Assembly: GCA_044426235.1 (NCBI GenBank)
Contig: JAWXUS010000002.1
Location: forward strand, 62,001 to 126,000
DNA from: JAGHEK01 sp044426235
GTDB taxonomy: Bacteria > Bacillota > Clostridia > Peptostreptococcales > Peptostreptococcaceae
Direction: 5' to 3'
Length of the DNA: 64,000 nt
Positions 35,919-43,635 of this stretch are shown piece after piece; positions within the stretch are counted from its first letter, which is position 1, and every line of letters starts with the position of its first letter. Position numbers and translations under genes: made by a program. The notes beneath the pieces were generated by a model, which ran no database searches, had not been told where the DNA came from, and saw only the letters and a list, made by a program, of their open reading frames with translations.

Positions 35919-37257
35919 TTCGTCTATTATTATTGTTATTTTTCTTTGAAAATAATCCAGTATTTCCTCTTTTGAAATTATAATTTATTACATTTGAATT
36001 TCTTCTTTTTTTTCTTTTAGATAAGTTATAATGCCTAATAGATAGCCCAGTTATTAGTAAAGCTACAAATAGAAAAGCAACTACTTTTAATATATTAATT
36101 AATGCACCATCCATAAATGCAAAAATACTATTTACAGGACCTGTTGAAATTAAATCAACTGTGTGTTCAAGTTCATCACCGTTATAAATATCTAATTTAC
36201 CAACAACTTGATTTTTAGTAATTGGTAGATCAACATCAAATAGTTCTTCTTTAACAGTATATTCCCCATTACCACTATTTATAGGAACAACTACTTTATA
36301 ACTATATTTTGGTTTGTAATTTAAAAACTTTTCTTTAGAAAATGATATTTTTAAATTTTCATCATAACTATCTTTATTTACTATTAATTTTGATTCAAAA
36401 TTATCGAATCCATAATCAAGGAGTGTTCTAGAATCAAGAAAGACATTATCCCCTTCAGCTTTAAAAACTGTTGCAATCATTCTTCTATTATCTTTTATAG
36501 CACTACTTAGTAAACATCTTCCAGCAGCATTTGTATATCCAGTTTTTATTCCATCAACAATATCATATTTCATATTAACAACTTGATTTTTATAAGTTGT
36601 TTGTTCTTGAGATGTAAGAAGTTTATTAGTGTTTGTAAAGTATCTTTCAGTAAAACAAGTTTCACTTTTTGGGAACCTAACACTTTCAGTTTTTACAATT
36701 TCTCTAAATATATCATTGTTCATTGCTTGTCTTGACATTAAAGCCATATCGATAGGGGTTGTGTAGTGAATATCATCTGGAAGACCATGTGGATTATTGA
36801 AATTGGTACCTGTTGCACCAATTGCTTTGGCCTCATCAGTCATTAATTTAGCAAATTCTGCATCAGAACCACTAATATGTCGTGCTAAAACTACTGCAGC
36901 ATCATTTGCAGATGTAATCATAAGCCCTTGTAAAAGTTCTTTTATAGTAAAAGATTCTCCATTTTGAAGATACATGCTAGTACCTTCTACAGGCTCTAAA
37001 CTTTCAATTAATACTCTTTCACTTAAATCTTCCACATTTTTGATAACAACATATGCAGTCCAAGCTTTTGTGGTTGAAGCTGGGAAAACTCTTTGTTCAC
37101 CATTTTTATTATACAGAATCTGACCTGTTTCGTAGTCCATAAGAACTCCAAAAGGTGCTGTTATTTCTGGCAGTGTGTTGGCAAAAACTACGTTATCGCT
37201 AATAAAACAAGGAAGAGTTAAAAAGAAAATTAATAATGTAGATAAAATTTTTCTCAT
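35911..37257 (-). CDS. dacF: D-alanyl-D-alanine carboxypeptidase (DacF-like, class C type-5 PBP)
   Basis: 448 residues. It trims the terminal D-Ala of stem peptides and so limits cross-linking; DacF types serve the spore cortex. Active-site motifs are S61-T-T-K64, S116-A-N118 and K238-T-G240. A signal peptide occupies about 1-26, a beta-sandwich follows the catalytic domain, and a C-terminal membrane helix (about 385-408) is followed by a basic asparagine-rich tail. The start is the ATG at 37257, three bases after GGAGGTGAGT; an in-frame TTG at 37269 lies upstream of that site. Spore versus vegetative role cannot be decided. Confidence 0.9.
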   Translation of the reverse strand: MRKILSTLLIFFLTLPCFISDNVVFANTLPEITAPFGVLMDYETGQILYNKNGEQRVFPASTTKAWTAYVVIKNVEDLSERVLIESLEPVEGTSMYLQNGESFTIKELLQGLMITSANDAAVVLARHISGSDAEFAKLMTDEAKAIGATGTNFNNPHGLPDDIHYTTPIDMALMSRQAMNNDIFREIVKTESVRFPKSETCFTERYFTNTNKLLTSQEQTTYKNQVVNMKYDIVDGIKTGYTNAAGRCLLSSAIKDNRRMIATVFKAEGDNVFLDSRTLLDYGFDNFESKLIVNKDSYDENLKISFSKEKFLNYKPKYSYKVVVPINSGNGEYTVKEELFDVDLPITKNQVVGKLDIYNGDELEHTVDLISTGPVNSIFAFMDGALINILKVVAFLFVALLITGLSIRHYNLSKRKKRRNSNVINYNFKRGNTGLFSKKNNNNNRRKK

Positions 37258-37360
37258 ACTCACCTCCAAAAAAATTTAAAACTTATATTTTAGTATATCA
37301 TAATTTTGTTAATAATCAATCATATAAAGAGTTTTAAAATTAATAATTAGGAGGTTTATT

Positions 37361-38029
37361 GTGAAAATAAGAATTATAGCGATTGTTTTATTAACTGTAA
37401 TTAGTGGTTTTAGTATTTTTAATAAAAAAGAAGAAGTATACGTTGTAAGCCAAAGTACTAAAGTAGAAGTACCGCAAATTGAAAATAAAGAAGTTGATGA
37501 AGTTATTGAAAATGAAAAATATGAAAATAATGATGAAAATATTTTGAAAAATGATATAATTAATGAAGAAAAAAATAAAATAATAATATTTTTAGGTGGA
37601 GAGGTACACACTCCACAAGTTATAACCTTAGAAGATGGAAATAGATTAATTGATGCTGTAAATAAGATTGGTGGGTTAACTGATGATGCTGATTTAAATA
37701 GAGTGAATTTGGCTATAAAATTAGTAGATGAAGGGCATTATATAATTCCTAAAATAGGTGAAGATATTATTGAAGTAAGTAATTTTTCAATGGGTAATAC
37801 TTTACAAAATGAAAGTAATATAAGCAGTGAAGCAAGTAAGGTTAATATTAACATTGCAAGTATTTCAGAACTTAGTACACTTCCTGGAATTGGTGAGGCA
37901 ACTTCAAATAAAATTTTATCTTATAGAGAAGGAAATGGAAATTTTTCCAGTATTGATGAACTAAAAAATGTTAATGGAGTTGGAGATAAAAAATTTGAAG
38001 ATATAAAAAATCTTGTTAGTATAGATTAG
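37361..38029 (+). CDS. comEA: Competence DNA receptor ComEA
   Basis: 222 residues. ComEA is the membrane-anchored receptor for double-stranded DNA. An N-terminal membrane segment (1-21) precedes an acidic linker, an SLBB domain (GGEVHTPQVITLEDGNRLIDAVNKIGGLT) and two helix-hairpin-helix motifs (SELSTLPGIGEATSNKILSYR; DELKNVNGVGDKKFEDIKNL). The start is GTG behind GGAGG. comEC lies 12 kb downstream, so the usual comEA-comEC operon is split. Nine bases separate it from selD. Confidence 0.92.
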   Translation: MKIRIIAIVLLTVISGFSIFNKKEEVYVVSQSTKVEVPQIENKEVDEVIENEKYENNDENILKNDIINEEKNKIIIFLGGEVHTPQVITLEDGNRLIDAVNKIGGLTDDADLNRVNLAIKLVDEGHYIIPKIGEDIIEVSNFSMGNTLQNESNISSEASKVNINIASISELSTLPGIGEATSNKILSYREGNGNFSSIDELKNVNGVGDKKFEDIKNLVSID

Positions 38030-38038
38030 GAGGTAGTT

Positions 38039-39073
38039 ATGAAGAAATTGACTGATATGACTTTATCAGGAGGCTGAGCATCTAAAATTGGGCCAAAGGT
38101 TTTGGCTAATGTTTTAGATAAACTCCCAAAAAATCATTATGATGAAAATCTTTTGGTTGGACTTGAAACTTCAGATGATGCTGCGGTATACAAATTAAAT
38201 GACGAAATGGCACTTATTCAAACGCTTGATTTTTTTACACCAATGGTTGATGATCCGTATGTATTTGGTCAAATATCTGCATCTAATGCATTATCTGATG
38301 TTTATGCAATGGGAGGAATACCAACTGTTTGTATGAATATAGTTTGTTTTCCATCTTGTTATGATATGAATGTTTTAGGAGAAATATTAAAGGGTGGATT
38401 TGATAAAGTAAAAGAAAGTGGAGCGCTTTTAGTTGGAGGTCACACTGTTGATGATAAGGAACCGAAGTATGGTTTATCGGTTTCTGGAACGGTACATCCA
38501 AGCAAAGTACTTTCAAATGCAACTTCAAAGGTTGGTGATGTTTTAATTCTAACGAAGCCTATTGGAGTTGGAATTTTAAATACTGCAATGAAAGAAAATT
38601 TAGTAAAGGAAGAAACTGAGAAGAAAGTTATTGAAACTATGATACACCTTAATAAGTATGCGGCTATGACATTTGATAAATTTAGTGTGAACTCAGTAAC
38701 TGATATAACAGGGTTTGGTCTTTTAGGTCATGTTCTTGAAATGGCAAAAGCATCGAATGTTTCTATGGTTATTGATTCGAAAAATGTACCTATATTAGAT
38801 GAGGCTATTGATATGGCAAATATGGGTATAATTCCATCTGGAATGTACAAAAATAAAGAACATATTAGTGAATTTGTAGAAATTGTAAATGTTGATAGAG
38901 CGCTTGAAGATATTTTATATGACCCTCAAACTTCAGGAGGACTTTTAGTTAGTGTTAACGAGGAGATTGCCAATGAAGTTATTGAAGATATGTTAAAAAA
39001 TGGTTCAATAGATGCTAAAATAATAGGTAAAGTAGTTTCAAAAGCTGATAAATATATAACAGTTATAGGATAA
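38039..39073 (+). CDS. selD: Selenide, water dikinase SelD, a selenoprotein (UGA at codon 13)
   Basis: SelD makes selenophosphate from selenide and ATP. The reading frame begins at ATG 38039 behind AGGAGG (38028-38033) and reads MKKLTDMTLSGG-U-ASKIGPK; the TGA at 38075-38077 encodes Sec13 where other SelD proteins have catalytic Cys or Sec, with the catalytic Lys at 16. The rest is a normal 344-residue SelD (DDAAVYKLNDEMALIQTLDFFTPMVDDPY; GGHTVDDKEPKYGLSVSGTVHP; DITGFGLLGHVLEMA). An automatic call beginning at TTG 38102 would lose the active site. A SECIS hairpin follows the UGA. It is followed by selA and selB. Confidence 0.96.
38080..38119 (+). promoter_or_regulatory. Bacterial SECIS element in selD mRNA
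   Basis: Three bases after the UGA, ATCTAAAA (38080-38087) pairs perfectly with TTTTAGAT (38112-38119), and the upper stem GCCAAA (38092-38097) pairs with TTTGGC (38101-38106). The apical loop is GGT (38098-38100), giving the GU expected for SelB contact about 20 bases from the UGA. Confidence 0.9.
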
Positions 39074-39077
39074 ATTA

Positions 39078-40469
39078 ATGAATAAAAAACAATTATTTCA
39101 AAAACTACCTTCAGTTGATGAAATATTACTTGATGAAAATATAAAATCTTATATAAATAAGTATTCAAGAACATTAGTTATTGAATCTATAAGAGAGAGT
39201 ACTGATAAAGTAAGACAAAAGATAGTTAAATTAAAAGAAGATGAAATAATAGATGTTAATAAGGAAGATATAATTTTAGATGTTCTTGAGAGTACTAAAA
39301 TAAAGTATGAATTATCATTAAAAAAAGTCATAAATGGAACGGGTACAATTTTACATACTAATTTAGGACGTTCACTTCTTAGTAAATCTGTTTGTGATGA
39401 ATTATATAGTTCGTCAAGTAGATACTCAAACTTAGAATATGATATTTTGAGTGGAGAAAGAGGAAGTAGATATACACATTTAACAGATACCATAAAAAGA
39501 TTAACGGGTGCAGAAGACGTTTTAGTTGTAAATAACAATGCAGCAGCAGTACTTTTAGCATTAAATACACTTTGTAAGGACTCAGAGGTTATAGTTTCAC
39601 GTGGTGAACTTGTTGAGGTTGGTGGTTCATTTAGAATACCTAGTATTATGAATTTAAGTGGTGCAAAACTTGTTGAAGTTGGTGCAACTAATAAAACACA
39701 TTTAAATGATTATACAGATGCAGTTAATGAAAATACTAAAGCGTTTCTTAAAGTTCATACTAGTAACTATTCAATACAAGGCTTTACTAAAAGTGTTTCA
39801 ACTGAAGAACTTAGAAATGCGAATGAAGATATGTTAATTATTGATGATCTTGGAAGTGGTGTGTTCATTGATTTATCAAAGTATGGATTAAGTTATGAAC
39901 CAACAGTTTTTGATTCGATAAAAAATGGAGCAGATATAATTACCTTTAGTGGTGATAAATTATTAGGAGGACCTCAAGCTGGAATAATAATTGGTAAGAA
40001 GAAATACATTGATAAAATGAAAAAAAACCAATTAACTAGAGCATTAAGAGTTGATAAACTAACTATTTGTGCGCTTGAGGCTACTCTTAGATTATATCTT
40101 GATGAAAAAAATGCTATTAAAGAGATTCCAACATTAAATATGATTACAATGGATATTTTTGAAGTAAATAGAAAAGCTGAAAATTTATATAATAGATTAA
40201 AGAAGTTTGAAGATTTTATTGATATTAGAATAAACGATTCATTATCTCAAATAGGTGGTGGAAGTATGCCCCTTGAAACAATAAAATCTAAGTGCATTGA
40301 AATAGTACCAAAAGAAATTAGTGTTTCTAAATTCGAAGAAAAATTAAGACATAGTAGCTCACATATAATAGGAAGAATAAACGATAATAAGTATATTTTA
40401 GATGTTAGAACTATATTTGAAGATGAATTTTTGGATATTGAAAATGAAATACAAAAATTAAGAGCTTAG
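39078..40469 (+). CDS. selA: L-seryl-tRNA(Sec) selenium transferase
   Basis: SelA converts Ser-tRNA(Sec) to Sec-tRNA(Sec) with selenophosphate and PLP. 463 residues with INGTGTILHTNLGRS, VVNNNAAAVLLALNTL, RGELVEVGGSFRIPSIM, DDLGSGVF and the PLP lysine in FSGDKLLGGPQAG. Four bases separate it from selD. A hairpin overlaps its stop codon before selB. Confidence 0.97.
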   Translation: MNKKQLFQKLPSVDEILLDENIKSYINKYSRTLVIESIRESTDKVRQKIVKLKEDEIIDVNKEDIILDVLESTKIKYELSLKKVINGTGTILHTNLGRSLLSKSVCDELYSSSSRYSNLEYDILSGERGSRYTHLTDTIKRLTGAEDVLVVNNNAAAVLLALNTLCKDSEVIVSRGELVEVGGSFRIPSIMNLSGAKLVEVGATNKTHLNDYTDAVNENTKAFLKVHTSNYSIQGFTKSVSTEELRNANEDMLIIDDLGSGVFIDLSKYGLSYEPTVFDSIKNGADIITFSGDKLLGGPQAGIIIGKKKYIDKMKKNQLTRALRVDKLTICALEATLRLYLDEKNAIKEIPTLNMITMDIFEVNRKAENLYNRLKKFEDFIDIRINDSLSQIGGGSMPLETIKSKCIEIVPKEISVSKFEEKLRHSSSHIIGRINDNKYILDVRTIFEDEFLDIENEIQKLRA

Positions 40470-40488
40470 GATAATTCCTAGGCTTTTA
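40463..40488 (+). terminator. Hairpin between selA and selB, possible attenuator
   Basis: AGCTTAGGA (40463-40471) pairs with TCCTAGGCT (40476-40484), one G-T pair, loop TAAT, followed by TTTATT. It contains the selA stop. It may lower selB expression rather than end the transcript. Confidence 0.55.
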
Positions 40489-40505
40489 TTATAATGGAGA
40501 AAATA

Positions 40506-42374
40506 ATGAAAAACATAATAATTGGAACTGCAGGACATATAGATCACGGAAAAACTACTTTAATAAAAGCATTAACTGGAAATGATACAGATACTTTGTT
40601 AGAAGAGAAAAAAAGAGGTATTTCTATTAATTTAGGTTTTACATATTTTGATCTGAAAAATGGAAAAAGAGCAGGTATTGTTGATGTACCAGGTCATGAA
40701 AAGTTTATAAAAAATATGCTAGCTGGTGCTAGTAGTGTTGATATGGTTTTATTGGTAGTGTCGTCAGAAGAAGGTGTTATGCCTCAAACTATTGAACATA
40801 TAGATATTTTATCTTTCTTAAATGTTAAAAATGGAATAATAGTGCTTACTAAATGTGATAAAGTAGAAAAAGATTTACTTGATATGGTTAAAGATGATGT
40901 TAGGGATAATGTTAAAGGAAGTTTTCTACAAAATTCTAAAATAATTGAAGTTGATTCAATGAGTAAAAGAGGATTTGAAGAGTTAATAAATGAGATTGAA
41001 CTTCTTAGTGAAAATATAGAGAGTAAGGATATAACACTACCTCAGAGGTTAAATATAGATAGAAGTTTTTCAGTTAAAGGATTTGGAACCGTAGTTACTG
41101 GAACTTTACTTGAGGGAAGTATTAAGATTGATGATGAATTATATATTTATCCAAAAAATGAGAAGGTTAGAATAAGGAGTATACAAGTTCACGGAGAAAA
41201 TTGTGAGAGTGCATATGCAGGTCAAAGAACTGCGATAAATATATCAAATGTTAGTTTTGATGATATAAACAGAGGCGATATACTTGCAAAAAAAGATTCA
41301 ATTGAAGAAAGTATGATGCTTGATGTTAAATTATCGTTAGTTAATCATACAAAAAAAAACCTTAAACATTGGGATAGGCTTAAACTTTATCACGGAACTA
41401 AAGAGATTTTATGTAGAGTAGTTCCTCTTGATAAAGATAGTTTAAATGCAGGTGAAAGTGGATTTTGTCAATTAAGGCTTGAAGAAAGTATAGTTTGTAA
41501 AAAGCAAGATCCATTTGTTGTAAGGACTTATTCTCCAGTTGAAACTATTGGTGGAGGGATTATTATTGAAAATAAGCCAAAAAAACATAAGATAAATGAT
41601 GAAAACGTAATTAATTCTCTAAAAAACAAAGAAAAAGGAGAATTATCATTTATAATAGAAGATTTCTTAAAGAAAAATAATGAAAAATTTGTATTACTTA
41701 AAGATATAATTTCTTATACTTCAGAGAGTGAAGAAAATATATTATTTGAAATTGATATATTAATAGGAAGAAAAAAAATAATAAAACTAAATTCTACGTA
41801 TATATATGTAGATAAATTAGAGATTGTAATAGAAAAGATTAAAGATTTGTTATCAACTTATCACAAACAAAATAGGCTTAAAAATGGAATGTTAAAAGAA
41901 GAAATAAAATCTAAACTTAATATGAACTTGAAAGATTTAGATGTATTATTAGATTTTTTAGATGATATTGTAAAAACTGAAGGGAATATTGTTTCTTTAG
42001 TAGATTTTTATATTAAATTAAATAATAAGCAACTTGAAATGGAAAAAATCATACTTATGAAGTTAAAAAGTAGCGGAGTGAAAGATTTATTAACTATAAA
42101 AGAACTTAGTAGTGATAAATACTACGAAGAAATGATTTATTATATGATTGGAAAAAATATTGTTAAGCTTGATGATAATTATCTGCTAGATTTAGAGACT
42201 TATGAAAATTTAAAAAATCAAATAGTTAATTATTTAAAAGGAAATAAAGAAATTGCAATTGGTGAATATAGAGATTTAATTGGAGCCGGAAGAAAGAATG
42301 CTTTGGTACTTCTTGATAGCTTTGATAAAGATAAAATAACTAAGAGAAATGAAACTGGTCGAGTTTTATATTAA
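40506..42374 (+). CDS. selB: Selenocysteine-specific elongation factor SelB
   Basis: SelB carries Sec-tRNA(Sec) to UGA codons marked by a SECIS hairpin. 622 residues: GTPase domain with P-loop GTAGHIDHGKTTL, DVPGHEKFI and LTKCDKVE, two beta-barrel domains, and four C-terminal winged helices that bind the SECIS loop (ends GAGRKNALVLLDSFDKDKITKRNETGRVLY). The ATG at 40506 is six bases from GGAGA and gives the normal MKNIIIGTAGHI start; the ATG at 40494 overlaps that site. Confidence 0.97.
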   Translation: MKNIIIGTAGHIDHGKTTLIKALTGNDTDTLLEEKKRGISINLGFTYFDLKNGKRAGIVDVPGHEKFIKNMLAGASSVDMVLLVVSSEEGVMPQTIEHIDILSFLNVKNGIIVLTKCDKVEKDLLDMVKDDVRDNVKGSFLQNSKIIEVDSMSKRGFEELINEIELLSENIESKDITLPQRLNIDRSFSVKGFGTVVTGTLLEGSIKIDDELYIYPKNEKVRIRSIQVHGENCESAYAGQRTAINISNVSFDDINRGDILAKKDSIEESMMLDVKLSLVNHTKKNLKHWDRLKLYHGTKEILCRVVPLDKDSLNAGESGFCQLRLEESIVCKKQDPFVVRTYSPVETIGGGIIIENKPKKHKINDENVINSLKNKEKGELSFIIEDFLKKNNEKFVLLKDIISYTSESEENILFEIDILIGRKKIIKLNSTYIYVDKLEIVIEKIKDLLSTYHKQNRLKNGMLKEEIKSKLNMNLKDLDVLLDFLDDIVKTEGNIVSLVDFYIKLNNKQLEMEKIILMKLKSSGVKDLLTIKELSSDKYYEEMIYYMIGKNIVKLDDNYLLDLETYENLKNQIVNYLKGNKEIAIGEYRDLIGAGRKNALVLLDSFDKDKITKRNETGRVLY

Positions 42375-42383
42375 GGAGGAAAT

Positions 42384-43103
42384 ATGTTACCTAAAAATGT
42401 ACATTCTTCGTGGAATGATTTTTTAACTGATGAAATATTAAATGAAATTAAAGAAATAGAAAGTAAAATAGGAGATGATTTTAATCCATATCCAAAAGAG
42501 AAGGCACTTAGATTTCTTAGCATTAATTTATACGAAGTTAAAGTTTTGATACAGGGAATGGATCCATATCCGGCAGAAAATTCAAAAGTTGCAACTGGTA
42601 GATCATTTGAAGTTGGAAACTTGTATTCTTGGAATGATAAATTTAGACAAGTATCTCTTAAAAATATTGTTAGATTATTATATAAAAATTATAATAATAT
42701 AGAAGAATATTCAAATATAAAAAAGTTTTCAGAAATTCAAAAGGAAATATTAAGTGGTGAATTTAAGATACTTCCTCCAAATGAAATTTTTGAATCTTGG
42801 GAAAAACAAGGAGTACTATGTATTAATATTTATCCAACTTGCAAAAAAGGAGAAACTGGAAGTCACAAAGTATTATGGAAAGACTTTTCCGTTAAACTTA
42901 TTGAATATATATCAAACACTAATCCTTATATAAGGTGGTTTTTATGGGGTAGCGAATCTATTTCTAGTAAAGATTATATAAAAAAGGGGATAATTGTTGA
43001 AAGTAGACACCCGATGATGTGTTCTGAAAAGTATCCTGAAGATTTTTTAAAGAGTAATTGCTTTAAAGATACTATGAATAATATAAATTGGCTTGGAAAG
43101 TAA
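42384..43103 (+). CDS. Uracil-DNA glycosylase-like protein with altered active-site motifs
   Basis: 239 residues, length and layout of family 1 uracil-DNA glycosylase. The water-activating loop GQDPYH reads G58-M-D60-P-Y-P63, keeping the catalytic Asp but losing Gln and His. The uracil-contact region reads GVLCIN (Asn148 retained), the SH-WxxF element SHKVLWKDFS is present, and the intercalation motif HPSPLS reads H209-P-M-M-C-S. It is either a glycosylase with changed specificity or a family member of other function. AAGGAGG gives a strong start. It follows selB by nine bases and may share its transcript. Confidence 0.75.
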   Translation: MLPKNVHSSWNDFLTDEILNEIKEIESKIGDDFNPYPKEKALRFLSINLYEVKVLIQGMDPYPAENSKVATGRSFEVGNLYSWNDKFRQVSLKNIVRLLYKNYNNIEEYSNIKKFSEIQKEILSGEFKILPPNEIFESWEKQGVLCINIYPTCKKGETGSHKVLWKDFSVKLIEYISNTNPYIRWFLWGSESISSKDYIKKGIIVESRHPMMCSEKYPEDFLKSNCFKDTMNNINWLGK

Positions 43104-43126
43104 TAATATAAATTAGACTATATTTA

Positions 43127-43162
43127 AACACTTTATAATTAAATTTATAAGGTGTTTTTTTG
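43127..43162 (+). terminator. Terminator after the glycosylase-like gene
   Basis: AACACTTTATAA pairs with TTATAAGGTGTT (one G-T pair) around an A+T loop, followed by T7. It closes the selD-A-B-udg transcript. Confidence 0.8.
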
Positions 43163-43220
43163 TATAAATTATATTTTGTAATAAAAATTATAAAAAAATT
43201 AAAAAATACCTATGAATAAA

Positions 43221-43242
43221 AAACATTGTAATTTCAATGTTT
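43221..43242. repeat. Inverted repeat AAACATTG/CAATGTTT
   Basis: Perfect 8-bp arms around TAATTT. The core ATTGtAATTTCAATG recurs with one change as ATTGaAATTTCAATG at 43337-43351. It may be an operator or RNA hairpin. Confidence 0.55.
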
Positions 43243-43385
43243 ATAAAGATTTATAAGTATATAAATTTAATTTATTCATAAAAAGTTTAAAAAAAGTTTG
43301 AAAAAATTATAAAATTAATAAAGATATAAATAATATATTGAAATTTCAATGATTTACAGTGAATTATTATTTAAAAAAAATAAAA

Positions 43386-43402
43386 GTAACGAAAAAATTA
43401 CA
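43386..43402 (-). promoter_or_regulatory. Near-consensus WalR box
   Basis: Read on the minus strand it is TGTAAT-N5-CGTTAC, one mismatch from TGTWAH-N5-TGTWAH. Confidence 0.5.
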
Positions 43403-43486
43403 ACAAATTTATAGGTTTAAAAACTATAATAAATGTTTAAAATACTATATATACACAAAATTAATGCTAAGTCAAGTTGACTATCG

Positions 43487-43503
43487 ATAACAAAATAGTT
43501 ACA
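43487..43503 (-). promoter_or_regulatory. WalR (YycF) box, exact consensus
   Basis: Minus strand TGTAAC-TATTT-TGTTAT fits TGTWAH-N5-TGTWAH at every position. The next box starts 32 bases further on, about three helical turns. Confidence 0.7.
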
Positions 43504-43518
43504 ATGATTTTATAAATG

Positions 43519-43535
43519 GTAACAGAAACATTACA
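43519..43535 (-). promoter_or_regulatory. WalR (YycF) box, exact consensus
   Basis: Minus strand TGTAAT-GTTTC-TGTTAC fits the consensus exactly. It ends eight bases upstream of a candidate -35 element, a position suited to activation. Confidence 0.7.
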
Positions 43536-43543
43536 AACGAAAA

Positions 43544-43572
43544 TTAAACTGAAAATTTAAAATAGATACAAA
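43544..43572 (+). promoter_or_regulatory. Candidate WalR-dependent promoter of the G5/3D gene
   Basis: TTAAAC (43544-43549) and TACAAA (43567-43572), 17-base spacing. Both elements are imperfect, as expected of an activated promoter. Confidence 0.4.
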
Positions 43573-43635
43573 AGAAATTATAAATAGAACTTAAATTAAA
43601 ATTAATATATAAAATAAAATGAAGGAGAGTTATTT

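Larger units (their letters stand above)
43163..43635. other. Long A+T-rich regulatory interval upstream of the G5/3D gene
   Basis: No coding potential is seen. The interval holds a hairpin (43221-43242), a related 14-base palindrome (43337-43350), a 13-base palindrome AGTCAAGTTGACT (43470-43482), three WalR-like boxes and a candidate promoter. No riboswitch class was recognised. Confidence 0.6.

Noticed and set aside
38102..39073. selD beginning at the TTG downstream of the UGA
   Set aside because: It lacks the catalytic Sec and Lys and has no ribosome-binding site; ATG 38039 with AGGAGG and the SECIS explains the frame better.
43163..43635. Cyclic di-AMP (ydaO) riboswitch upstream of the wall-protein gene
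   Set aside because: Such riboswitches often precede similar genes, but none of the conserved G-rich core elements are visible in this A+T-only interval.
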